64,000 bases of DNA from CAVPUA01 sp963708805 (GTDB taxonomy: Bacteria > Actinomycetota > Actinomycetes > Mycobacteriales > Jatrophihabitantaceae): positions 1,674,001-1,738,000 of the forward strand of contig CAVPUA010000003.1 of the NCBI GenBank assembly GCA_963708805.1. The letters run 5' to 3'. The translations under genes and the position numbers were made by a program. Shown here in pieces: positions 8,639 through 17,215 of the stretch. Every line of letters begins with the position of its first letter. Positions within the stretch are counted from its first letter, which is position 1. The notes below the pieces were generated by a model. The model made no database searches and was not told where the DNA came from. It saw only the letters and a list, made by a program, of their open reading frames with translations.

Positions 8639-11600
8639 TCAGCCGAAGGCGGTGGCGACGAGCTCGCGCTGCTGGGCCTCGTGGACGGCCGACGAGCCGA
8701 CGGCCGGTGAGGCCGCGGCGCGACGGGACACGCGCCGCAGCGGGCGTCCGCCGAGATGCTCGGGCAGGTTCAGGCCCATGAACGGCCAGGCACCCTGGTT
8801 GGCCGGCTCCTCCTGGACCCACACCACCTCGGCGTCGGGGTAGCGGTCGAGCTGGGCCTTGATCTCGTCGGCCGGCAGCGGATAGAGCTGCTCGACCCGA
8901 ACCAGGGCGACGTCTGCGACGCTCGTTGGCTTCGCGGTAGGCCGCCAGGTCGTAGTAGACCTTGCCGGTCGACAGCAGCACGCGGCGCACATCCGGCCCG
9001 GCGCCGGAGTCGGCGATGACCGGCTGGAAGCTCGCGTCGGTGAACTCGTCGAGCTGGCTGACCGCCGCCTTGAGCCGCAGCAGCGACTTCGGCGTGAACG
9101 CGATCAGCGGGCGCCGCACCGGCGACAGGCCCTGACGGCGCAGCAGGTGGAAGTAGTTCGCCGGCGTCGAGCACATCGCGACCGTCATGTTGTTCTCGGC
9201 GGCCAGCTGCAGGAACCGCTCCGGACGGCCCGAGGAGTGGTCAGGACCCTGGCCTTCGTAGCCGTGGGGGAGCAGCAGGGTGACGGCCGAGCGCTGTCCC
9301 CACTTGGCCTCGCCGGAGGCGATGAACTCGTCGATGATCGTCTGGGCGCCGTCGGCGAAGTCGCCGAACTGGGCCTCCCAGCACACCAGCGCGTCGTCGC
9401 GGATGACCGAGTAGCCGTATTCGAAACCCATCGCCGCGAACTCGCTGAGCAGCGAGTCGTAGATCCAGAACGGGCCCTGGTCGTCGGTGAGCTCGCGCAG
9501 CGGGGTGTACTCGTCGCCGTTCATCCGGTCGATGAGCACGGCGTGCCGCTGGGTGAACGTGCCGCGCCGGGTGTCCTGACCCGTCACGCGGACGGCCCGT
9601 CCGTCCAGCACGAGAGAGCCGAACGCGAAGAGCTCGGCGGTGGCCCAGTCGACGTTGCCGCCACTGGCCATCGCCACCCGACGATCGATCTGCGGCTTGA
9701 GCCGCGGGTGGACGGTGAAGCCCTCCGGCGGGTTGGCGTAGGCGTCGGCGATGCGCTTGATCACCTCGGCGCTGGTCGCCGTCGTGACGTGCTGCGTCGG
9801 GTTGAGGCTCTCGATCTCGGGCTCGGCCTGGGCCTTGCCGGTTGCGTCCGCGCGTCTCGACGAAGACCTTCTCCAGCTGCTGCTGGAAGTCGCGCAGCGC
9901 GTGCTCGGCGTCTTCGAGGGTGATGTCGCCCCGGCCGACCAGCGCCTCGGTGTAGAGCTTCCGGACGCTGCGCTTGGCGTCGATGATGTCGTACATCAGC
10001 GGCTGGGTGAACGACGGGTTGTCGGCCTCGTTGTGCCCGCGACGCCGGTAGCAGATCATGTCGATCACGACGTCCTTGTTGAACTCGCGGCGGTACTCGA
10101 CGGCGAGCTTGGCCACCCGCACGCACGCTTCGGGATCGTCGCCGTTCACGTGGAAGATCGGCGCGGCGATCATGCGGGCGATGTCGGTGGCGTAGAGCGA
10201 CGAGCGTGACGAGGACGGCGACGTCGTGAAGCCGACCTGGTTGTTGACGACGACGTGGACGGTGCCGCCGTTGCGGTAGCCCCGCAGCTGCGACAGGTTC
10301 AGCGTCTCGGCGACGACGCCCTGACCCGGCGAACGCCGCGTCGCCGTGCATCATCAGCGGCAGCACGGTGAAACCGGCTTCGCCCTTGTTGAGACGGTCC
10401 TGCTTGGCGCGGACGATGCCTTCGAGCACGGGATCGACCGCTTCGAGGTGGGACGGGTTGGCCGTCAGCGACACGGCGATCTCTTTGCCGCTCGGCGCGA
10501 CGAACGTGCCGTCGGCACCGAGGTGGTACTTCACGTCACCCGAACCCTGGGCGGTGCCCGGGTCGATGTTGCCCTCGAACTCGTTGAAGATCTTCGCGTA
10601 CGGCTTGCCGACGATGTTGGCCAGGACGTTGAGGCGGCCGCGGTGGGGCATGCCGATCACGACCTCGTCCAGGTCGTCGTCGGCGGCCTGGGCCAGGATC
10701 GCGTCGCACAGGGCGATGACCGTCTCGGCGCCTTCGAGGCTGAAGCGCTTCTGACCGACGTACTTGGTCTGCAGGAACGTCTCGAACGCCTCGGCGACGT
10801 TGAGCCGGCCGAGGATGTGCAGCTGCTCCTCGCGCGAGATCGCCTCGCCCTTGACCTCGATGCGCGCCTGCAGCCAGCGGCGCTGCTCGGGGTCGGTGAT
10901 GTGCATGTACTCGATGCCGACCCGGCGGCAGTAGGCGTCGCGCAGCACGCCGAGGATGTCGCGCAGCTTCATGACCTTCTCGCCGGCGAACCCGTCGACC
11001 GGGAACGTCCGGTCGAGGTCCCACAGCGTCAGGCCGTGGCGGGTGATGTCGAGGTCGGGGTGGGTGCGCACGGTGAACTCGAGCGGGTCGGTGTCGGCCA
11101 TCAGGTGACCGTTGCGACCGGTACGCGTTGATCAACTCGATGACGCGGGCGCTCTTGTCGATCTGGCCCTCGTGGGTGAACTCGCGGTCGACGAGCCACC
11201 GCACCGGCTCGTACGGGATACGCAGCGAGGCGAAGATCTCGTCGTAGAAGTCGTCGGCCAGCAGCAGCTGGTGGATCGTCCGCAGGAACTCGCCGGACTG
11301 GGCGCCCTGGATGATCCGGTGGTCGTAGGTCGAGGTCAGCGTCATGATCCGGCTGATCGCCGAGCCGACGAGCTGCTCCTCGCTCATGCCGCTGAACTCG
11401 GCCGGGTACTCCATCGCGCCGACGCCGACGATCGTGCCCTGGCCGGCCATCAGCCGCGGCACGGAGTGGTTGGTGCCGATACCACCGGGGTTGGTCAGGC
11501 TGATGGTCGTGCCGGCGAAGTCCTCGGTGGTGAGCTTGCCCGAGCGCGCGCGGCGCACGATGTCCTCGTAGGCGTTCCAGAACTGGGCGAAGTTCATCGT

Positions 11601-12362
11601 CTCGGCCGCCTTGATGCTGGCCACGACGAGCTGACGCGCGCCTTCCTTGCCGACGAGGTCGATGGCCAGCCCGAAGTTGACGTGCTCGGGCGTGACGATC
11701 GAGGGCTTGCCTTCGACCTCGGCGAAGTGGTTGTTCATGATCGGGTGCGCGACGGTCGCCTTGACCATCGCGTAGCCGATGACGTGCGTGAAGCTGATCT
11801 TGCCGCCCCGCGCGCGGCGCAGATGGTTGTTGATCACGATGCGGTTGTCGGCGATCAGCTTGGCCGGCACGGCGCGCACGCTGGTCGCGGTCGGGACGGT
11901 GAGCGAGGCCTCCATGTTGGTGACGACGCGGGCGGCCGCGCCGCGGATCTTGGTGACCTCTTCGCCGCCGATGTCGTTCGACGCTGCTGGAACAGCGGCC
12001 GACGGCGGGGCAGGCTTGACGGCGGCGGGCGCGGGAGCAGGCTCAGCGGCGGGCGCGGTCGTAGGCGCGGTGGCGACTACCGGCTGGACCGGGCGGCTCG
12101 CGGCCGGATCGGGCGTCGCGGCGACCGGGGCCGGCTCGTCGGCGATGACGGGCTCGTCGTCCGGGTGCGAGGGCAGGTCGCTCGTCTTGGGCGTGCCGTC
12201 CGCGCGGTAGTCGGCGAAGAAGTCGTGCCAGGCCTCGTCCACGCTGCCGGGATCGGTCAGGTAGCGCTCGTACATCTCTTCGACCAGCCACTCGTTGGCG
12301 CCGAAATCGCCGCTGTGGGAGTTGGGTCCGGTGTCGGTCGCGCTCGACTGATGCGTCGCCAC
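8639..12362 (-). CDS. kgd: Multifunctional 2-oxoglutarate decarboxylase/dehydrogenase (four slips)
   Basis: Actinobacterial Kgd/OdhA-type enzyme of about 1,240 residues, combining an E2-like acyltransferase domain with the thiamine-diphosphate E1 of 2-oxoglutarate dehydrogenase. From the GTG at 12362: N-terminal E1 helix (NEWLVEEMYERYL), a Pro/Ala-rich linker (about 65-120), the catalytic acyltransferase domain with TSTYDHRIIQGAQSGEFL, then the E1 domain (GLTLWDLDRTFPVDGF; EVVIGMPHRGRLNVLANI; MHGDAAFAGQG; HVNGDDPEACVRV; VEQLYPLP) and a C-terminal VATAFG. Slips occur near 11122, 10330, 9851 and 8929. It has no neighbouring E3 or GarA gene. A perfect 18 bp palindrome lies just upstream, and a hairpin element follows the stop. 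Confidence 0.92.
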
Positions 12363-12387
12363 TATCTTCGATTCCGCCTTGAGTTGT

Positions 12388-12405
12388 TATCTCGACGTCG
12401 AGATA
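12388..12405. promoter_or_regulatory. 18 bp perfect palindrome upstream of kgd
   Basis: TATCTCGACGTCGAGATA is a perfect inverted repeat without a spacer, 26 bp upstream of the kgd GTG, with a half-site-like TATCGAG at 12415-12421. Size, symmetry and position are those of a dimeric repressor operator overlapping a core promoter. I cannot name the regulator. Confidence 0.6.
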
Positions 12406-12494
12406 TCTGTCGGTTATCGAGTCCCAAGATTACGCCGAACCGACGCCGGACGCCGTTATTTCGATGGTGGATGTGACCGACAAGTCGCCCCGGA

Positions 12495-12975
12495 TCAGGG
12501 TGATTCGTCCGGGGTGAAGAGGACCGCGCAACGATCGAGTCCCCGGGCTCGGAGCAGATCGGTGTCGACGCCGGCCGTACCCACCGATCTCGTGGCGGCG
12601 AAGGCCGGGCCGGTCGCGGCGGTGTCGCCGGAGTGGACCGCGTCGCGCAACGTCGTCATGGTCGGCCCGGCCGGCGTCGAGCGACGCGCGCGCCGGACGC
12701 AGCCAGTGGTCGCGAAGCGCGGCCCCGTTCGCCCCGCTCGGCAGGCTCGAGTCGGTCAGTTCGCTGACCGCCTTCTCGACGATCGTGTACCGGTCGGTGG
12801 CGTACTGCATCTTCTGCAGCGGCGAGGTCGGTGTGGGCAGTTTGGCGATGGCCGTGAGCGCGTCCGAGCAGAACGAGTTGCTGCGGGCGGTGAACGCCAT
12901 GGGCCGGCCGACGGCGCAGCCGGCGAGCAACGCGACGGGCAGACAGATCGCCGCCAGCCGCCTAGGTGATGTCAC
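12495..12975 (-). CDS. Putative lipoprotein (one slip)
   Basis: Secreted lipoprotein of about 160 residues. The N-terminus MTSPRRLAAICLPVALLAGC is a lipoprotein signal with the lipobox LAGC at residues 17-20. The mature part is helical and small (FCSDALTAIAKLPTPTSPLQ, VSELTDSSLPSGANG). One extra base near 12657 shifts the frame; the corrected tail reads TMTTLRDAVHSGDTAATG and ends FTPDESP at the stop 12495-12497. No recognised domain. It overlaps the upstream ABC permease gene by 14 bp and so belongs to the same transcription unit, although a role in transport is unproven. Confidence 0.6.
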
Positions 12976-13714
12976 GGTTCATTGTGATGCCGGCGCCCAG
13001 CACGGCCATGCCGACGCCCCAGATCAGGAAGCCGACGACGCCACCCCACACCGGCAACAGGTGGACGTCGTTCACCGTGCGGTCGGCGTGGGCGCCCAGC
13101 ACGATCGAGTTCTCGAGGCCGGCCGGAAGGTAGGGATAGGCGTGCTTCACACCGGGGATGGCCACGACGATGTTCTGGATCACGACCAGGAAGATCAGCC
13201 CGACGACGACCGCCACGATCTGGTTCTTGAGCAGCGCGCCAGCACCGAGACCGAGCAGCGCGTAGAGCGCGACGACGACGAACGCCTCGATCACCGCGCT
13301 CCAGTTGCCGCTGAGCGGCGAGCTGATGCCGTCCGACGACAGCCACGGCAGCGCCATCGCCAGGCAGATCACCGAGCAGGCGAACGCGTAGATGATTCCC
13401 ATGATCACCGACGAAGTGATCTTCGCCGTGATCAACGTCCACCGCGATGGTGTAGCCAGGACGGTCGGGGTGATCGTCTGGTAGCGGAACTCGGTCGTCA
13501 CCGACAGGGCGCCGAGGACGAACGCGGCCACGCCGGCCGAGCGGGCGCTGGCCAGGATCTCGTGGACGTTGTTGATCTCGTCCTGGAAGTTGTTCGACCC
13601 CAGGATGCTGCCGAGCACGTTGAGCGCGGTCAGGCCGAGTGAGACGAGCAGCAGCCAGAACCAGACCTGCGTCGTGAACAGCTTGCGGAACTCGGCCCGC
13701 ACGAGGCCCGTCAT
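12962..13714 (-). CDS. ABC-2 type transporter permease
   Basis: 250-residue membrane component of an ABC exporter. Six hydrophobic segments are visible (about residues 18-38, 58-75, 105-125, 140-165, 172-190 and 222-245), which is the ABC-2 permease topology. The N-terminal cytoplasmic helix MTGLVRAEFRKLFTTQVWFW is typical of the family. It is intact, overlaps the ATPase gene by 4 bp and forms a two-component exporter with it. Substrate is unknown; such pairs often handle lipids, peptides or antibiotics. Confidence 0.85.
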   Translation of the reverse strand: MTGLVRAEFRKLFTTQVWFWLLLVSLGLTALNVLGSILGSNNFQDEINNVHEILASARSAGVAAFVLGALSVTTEFRYQTITPTVLATPSRWTLITAKITSSVIMGIIYAFACSVICLAMALPWLSSDGISSPLSGNWSAVIEAFVVVALYALLGLGAGALLKNQIVAVVVGLIFLVVIQNIVVAIPGVKHAYPYLPAGLENSIVLGAHADRTVNDVHLLPVWGGVVGFLIWGVGMAVLGAGITMNRDIT

Positions 13715-14694
13715 CGCTGCCCTCCGAAGTCGGTTCCGGCGTGCTCGCCGCTGGTGAGGGAGAAGAACAACTGCTCGAGGTCGAGGCGGTCCTCGCGCAA
13801 CTCGTGCAGCTCGATGCCGGCCGCGAATGCGATCGCCCCCACCTGGGGCGCCTGGGCTTGCGGGACGCGCATGCCCGGCGTCTGTCCGGCAACGGTGTCG
13901 ACCGCCTCAGCCCGCAGGCCCGCGCGGGTCAGCGCCTGGAAGAGCCCGTCGGGGTTGGGCGTGCGGACCACCACCGAGTCGCTGCCGGCCGTCAGCTCCT
14001 CGATCGAACCGGAGCGGATCAGCTTTCCGCGATCGAGGATCACGACGCGGTCGGCGACCTCTTGCACCTCGTTGAGCTGGTGGCTCGAGACCAGGACGGT
14101 GCGTCCCTGGCTGGCGAGGTGCCGGAAGAATCCGCGCAACCAGCGGATGCCCTCAGGGTCCAGGCCGTTGGCCGGCTCGTCGAGGATGAGCACGTGCGGG
14201 TCGCCGAGCAGGGTGGCCGCGAGTCCGAGGCGCTGCCGCATGCCCAGCGAGTACTGGCGCACCTTCCGCTTGCCGTCGGCGCCGAGCCCGACCATCTCGA
14301 GCACCTCGTCGGCGCGCGAGTCGGGCAGCCCGGCGGACGCGGTCATCACCCGCAGGTGATTGCGGGCCGTCCGGGCCGGGTGGAAGCTGGACGCCTCGAG
14401 CGCGGCGCCGACCGTCTGCAGCGGATGCGGGATGTCGTGGTAGGGCACCCCGGAGATCGTCGCGGTGCCCGCGGTCGGTCGGACCAGGCCGAGGATCATC
14501 CGCAGGGTGGTGGTCTTGCCGGCGCCGTTCGGTCCGAGAAAGCCGGTGACCGACCCGGGCTCGACGGTGAAGCTCAGCTGGTCGACGGCCCGTGTCTGGC
14601 CGAACACTTTGGTCAGATCGTGGACCTCGATGCGCCCATCGACGGGCGGTCCCGACGTCGGTGGCAGGCCGGTCGAAGTAGTCACAAGATCCAT
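13711..14694 (-). CDS. ABC transporter ATP-binding protein
   Basis: ATPase of the exporter pair, 327 residues from the ATG giving MDLVTTSTG; longer readings upstream lack similarity. Walker A is GPNGAGKTTTLRM (about 55-67), the ABC signature is QYSLGMRQRLGLA, Walker B is HVLILDEPANGLDPEG and the H-loop is VLVSSHQLNEV. The C-terminal 80 residues form the accessory domain found in DrrA/CcmA-like drug and antibiotic exporters. Intact. It heads the ATPase-permease-lipoprotein unit, transcribed leftward from the 14.7 kb region. Confidence 0.92.
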   Translation of the reverse strand: MDLVTTSTGLPPTSGPPVDGRIEVHDLTKVFGQTRAVDQLSFTVEPGSVTGFLGPNGAGKTTTLRMILGLVRPTAGTATISGVPYHDIPHPLQTVGAALEASSFHPARTARNHLRVMTASAGLPDSRADEVLEMVGLGADGKRKVRQYSLGMRQRLGLAATLLGDPHVLILDEPANGLDPEGIRWLRGFFRHLASQGRTVLVSSHQLNEVQEVADRVVILDRGKLIRSGSIEELTAGSDSVVVRTPNPDGLFQALTRAGLRAEAVDTVAGQTPGMRVPQAQAPQVGAIAFAAGIELHELREDRLDLEQLFFSLTSGEHAGTDFGGQR

Positions 14695-14972
14695 CAAAGC
14701 ATGTCGCGTGCAGCGATTCGGTGCCATCCGCGCGCGCCGTCGCGCTGGGGCGAGATCGTCGAGCGGCGAGCGGGATGCCACACCCGCGCGACACGCGGTG
14801 CGGCATCACGCGATTGCTTGTTAAGGCGAGCGGACGGCTGCCATGATCTGCGAGGAGGCGTGGCGGGGGCTCGCTTTCACCCCCGTCCCCCGGAGGAAGG
14901 AGCTGAACCCGCCACGTCCTTCGTCCTACTCCGGACGAGGTCCGTCCTCGATCGTACGTCGAAATCGATGGA
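14695..14972. other. Divergent intergenic region with one hairpin
   Basis: A 278 bp gap between the ABC ATPase start and the SnoaL-like gene. It holds an imperfect hairpin at 14774-14807 (GATGCC pairing with GGCATC, plus CACC with GGTG). GGAGGAAGGAG at about 14897-14907 looks like a Shine-Dalgarno run but no good start follows it. An open frame from the ATG at 14843 runs into the next gene but does not look like coding sequence. Otherwise I see nothing. Confidence 0.4.
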
Positions 14973-15455
14973 TGGCCACCACGTGCATGATCTCGACTGC
15001 TTCGGAGGCCGACCGTCGAATCCGCCTTCTCGATCGCGTCCGCACTCGCTGCGCGCTATGCCGACGCGGTTACCCACCGAGATGCCGCCCGCCTTCGTGA
15101 GTGCTGGTCACTCGAGGGTGAGTGGACGTCCGGCGCACCATTGGACATCGACGTCTCGCGCGGTGACGAGATCGCGCGGGTCTGGCGCCACCGCATGGCC
15201 CGGATGGAATTCCTGGTGATGACGGTGCGATCGACCGTCGTGACCGCGACCGGCGACGATCGAATCGAATCTCGAACAGTGCTGTCGGAGTTCGGCCGCA
15301 CGACGGACGGCAACGGCGTCGACATGTACGGCTCGTACTCCGACGTGATCGTGACCGAGGACGGCCGCTGGGTCTACCGCCGCCGCAGCCTCGACGTGAT
15401 CTACCGCGGCACGCCGACGGTGCCCGGCGTCGTCTATGCCGAGTGGCCGGGCTGA
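14973..15455 (+). CDS. SnoaL-like / NTF2-fold protein (one slip)
   Basis: About 160 residues with the NTF2-like fold typical of SnoaL-type proteins, a small alpha+beta barrel used by polyketide cyclases, isomerases and many uncharacterised proteins. The N-terminal helix VESAFSIASALAARYADAVT leads to RECWSLEGEWTSG, then the sheet region MEFLVMTVRSTVVTATG, RTVLSEFGRT and DGRWVYRRRSLDVIYRG. The N-terminus and body are in different frames, joined by an extra base near 15011. ATG codons at 14973 and 14988 are both possible. The 3' end overlaps the convergent acyl-CoA ligase by 22 bp. Function unknown. Confidence 0.6.
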
Positions 15456-17065
15456 CCGTCGGCGAGTTCGGCCAGCAACATCTCGCGCAGCTTGCCGCGC
15501 TGGATCTTGGTCACCGACATCGGCCACTCCGTGACGAAGCGGATCATCCTGGGCACCTTGTACTTGGCCATCCGCTCGCGGCAGAAGTCGATCAACTCGT
15601 CCTCGGATGCTTCGGCGCCGGAAACGAGTTCGACGAACGCCGCCACGACCTCGACCAGCCGCACGTCGGGAATGCCGACGACCTGGGTCAACTTCACCGC
15701 CGGATGGGTGGCGAGCACCTCCTCGACCTCGGCGGGTGACACGTTCTCGCCGCCGACCTTGAGCATCTCCTTCAGTCGCCCGAGGTAGTGCAGCGTCCCA
15801 TCGGCGTCGACCGAGCCGCGGTCGCCGGTGTGGACCCAGCCCTCGCTGTCGATCGTCTGGGCGGTCTTGACCGGATCGCGCCAGTAGCCGTCCAGCGAGT
15901 TGGAGCCGCGGTACTGGATCTCGCCGGATTCACCGGTACCGAGCACCTGGCCGCTCTCGCCGTCGACGATGCGCAGGACCACGTCGCCGACCGGCTTGCC
16001 GTTCGTCGTCAGCCGCGTCTCGAGATCGTCCGAGACGTGTTGCATGGTGACGCAACCGCCCTCGGTGCCGCCGTAGAGCGTGAGTTGGACCGCGTGCGGG
16101 ATCGCCGCCTGCATCGCGCGCAGGTCCTCGGGTGGCGCGACGTTGAGGTAGGCGCGAACAGCGGACAGGTCGGTCGCGGCCAACGCGGGGGAGTTCATCA
16201 GGTCGCGCATGATCGGCGGATAGGTGGGATAGAGGACGGTCGCCCGCTCGGCGGCGATCTGGGCGAGCGCGCGGTCGGCCCGGAAGTGCGTGTCGGCGAC
16301 GAAAGTCGCCCCGTGCGCGACGCACCACATGAGCGGGCCGATTCCGGCGATGTGGAAGATCGGACACGGGTTCCAGAAACGGTCCTCGCTGGTCAACTCC
16401 CACCGGCAGCCCGAGAGCGCCCAGTGTCCGACCAGGGCGTGGTGGCTGATGATCGCGCCGCGCGGGCTGGACGTCGTTCCCGACGTGTAGACGATGGCCG
16501 CGGTGTCGTCCAGCGCGAGCTCGATCTGGGGCAGGTCGCCGTCGACGAGGTCGCCCTCGGCCGGCTCGAACCCGTCGCCCAGATTGATCACCGCCTTCAG
16601 CAGCGGATGATCGGGCAGGGCCAACTGCTCGGGGTCGGCCGCTCCGCCCAGGCCGGGCAGCGCGTCGCGCAGAAGCGCTCCCAGGTCTCGATAGTCACGA
16701 GTCTCGTCGCTGGTCAGGATGACGGACGGCTCGCAGTCGCCCAGGACGAACGCCAGCTCGTCAGCCAGGTAGCGGACGTTGAGCTGCACCGGGACAGCGC
16801 CGATCCGGCTGATCGCGAAGAGCGTCGTCACCGACTCGATGCTGTTGGGCACGAGCACACAGACCCGGTCGCCCGGCTCGACCCCCGCGTCGAGCAAGCG
16901 GCGCGCCAGCTGCCGCGATCGTTCGTCCAGCCGCGCGTAGGTGATCCGCCGCCCGGCGATCACGGCCGCCTCGTGCTCGGGCCAGTTCGCCACGGCGCGC
17001 TCGAGGAGCGCGGGCATCGTGAAGGGGGAAAAGTCCGTGCATCCGCCGAGCGATGAGTCCTGCAT
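15434..17065 (-). CDS. AMP-dependent acyl-CoA synthetase/ligase
   Basis: 543-residue ANL-superfamily enzyme that activates a carboxylic acid to its acyl-adenylate and CoA thioester. The ATG at 17065 gives MQDSSLGGCTDFSPFTMPAL. The P-loop-like motif is IVYTSGTTSSPRGAIISH (the usual GxPKG is changed to SSPRG). Other motifs are LYGGTEGG, GWVHTGDRGSVDADG, the hinge region LKEMLKVGGENVSPAEVEEV and the catalytic-lysine region SVTKIQRGKLRE. Intact. Substrate chain cannot be told. It stands alone and is divergent from amylosucrase; a palindrome at 17102-17111 lies 36 bp upstream. Confidence 0.88.
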   Translation of the reverse strand: MQDSSLGGCTDFSPFTMPALLERAVANWPEHEAAVIAGRRITYARLDERSRQLARRLLDAGVEPGDRVCVLVPNSIESVTTLFAISRIGAVPVQLNVRYLADELAFVLGDCEPSVILTSDETRDYRDLGALLRDALPGLGGAADPEQLALPDHPLLKAVINLGDGFEPAEGDLVDGDLPQIELALDDTAAIVYTSGTTSSPRGAIISHHALVGHWALSGCRWELTSEDRFWNPCPIFHIAGIGPLMWCVAHGATFVADTHFRADRALAQIAAERATVLYPTYPPIMRDLMNSPALAATDLSAVRAYLNVAPPEDLRAMQAAIPHAVQLTLYGGTEGGCVTMQHVSDDLETRLTTNGKPVGDVVLRIVDGESGQVLGTGESGEIQYRGSNSLDGYWRDPVKTAQTIDSEGWVHTGDRGSVDADGTLHYLGRLKEMLKVGGENVSPAEVEEVLATHPAVKLTQVVGIPDVRLVEVVAAFVELVSGAEASEDELIDFCRERMAKYKVPRMIRFVTEWPMSVTKIQRGKLREMLLAELADGQPGHSA

Positions 17066-17101
17066 CCCGTTCCCCGTCCGTTGTGCGCGCTGGCGCATTC
17101 T

Positions 17102-17111
17102 AACGATCGTT
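17102..17111. promoter_or_regulatory. AACGATCGTT palindrome before the acyl-CoA ligase
   Basis: A 10 bp perfect palindrome 36 bp upstream of the ligase ATG. Short spacer-free palindromes of this kind are typical TetR-family operators in front of acyl-CoA metabolism genes, so ligand-dependent repression is plausible. The regulator is not in the window. Confidence 0.4.
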
Positions 17112-17215
17112 TGCTTGCTGTCAGGACGTTGCTTCCCGGCGCTTGACGTCCGGAAGCGGTGCCGGAGAATCCAGCGGGATCGTCCCGCGCGCCGCTGCAC
17201 CGAGGAGGACTGCCA

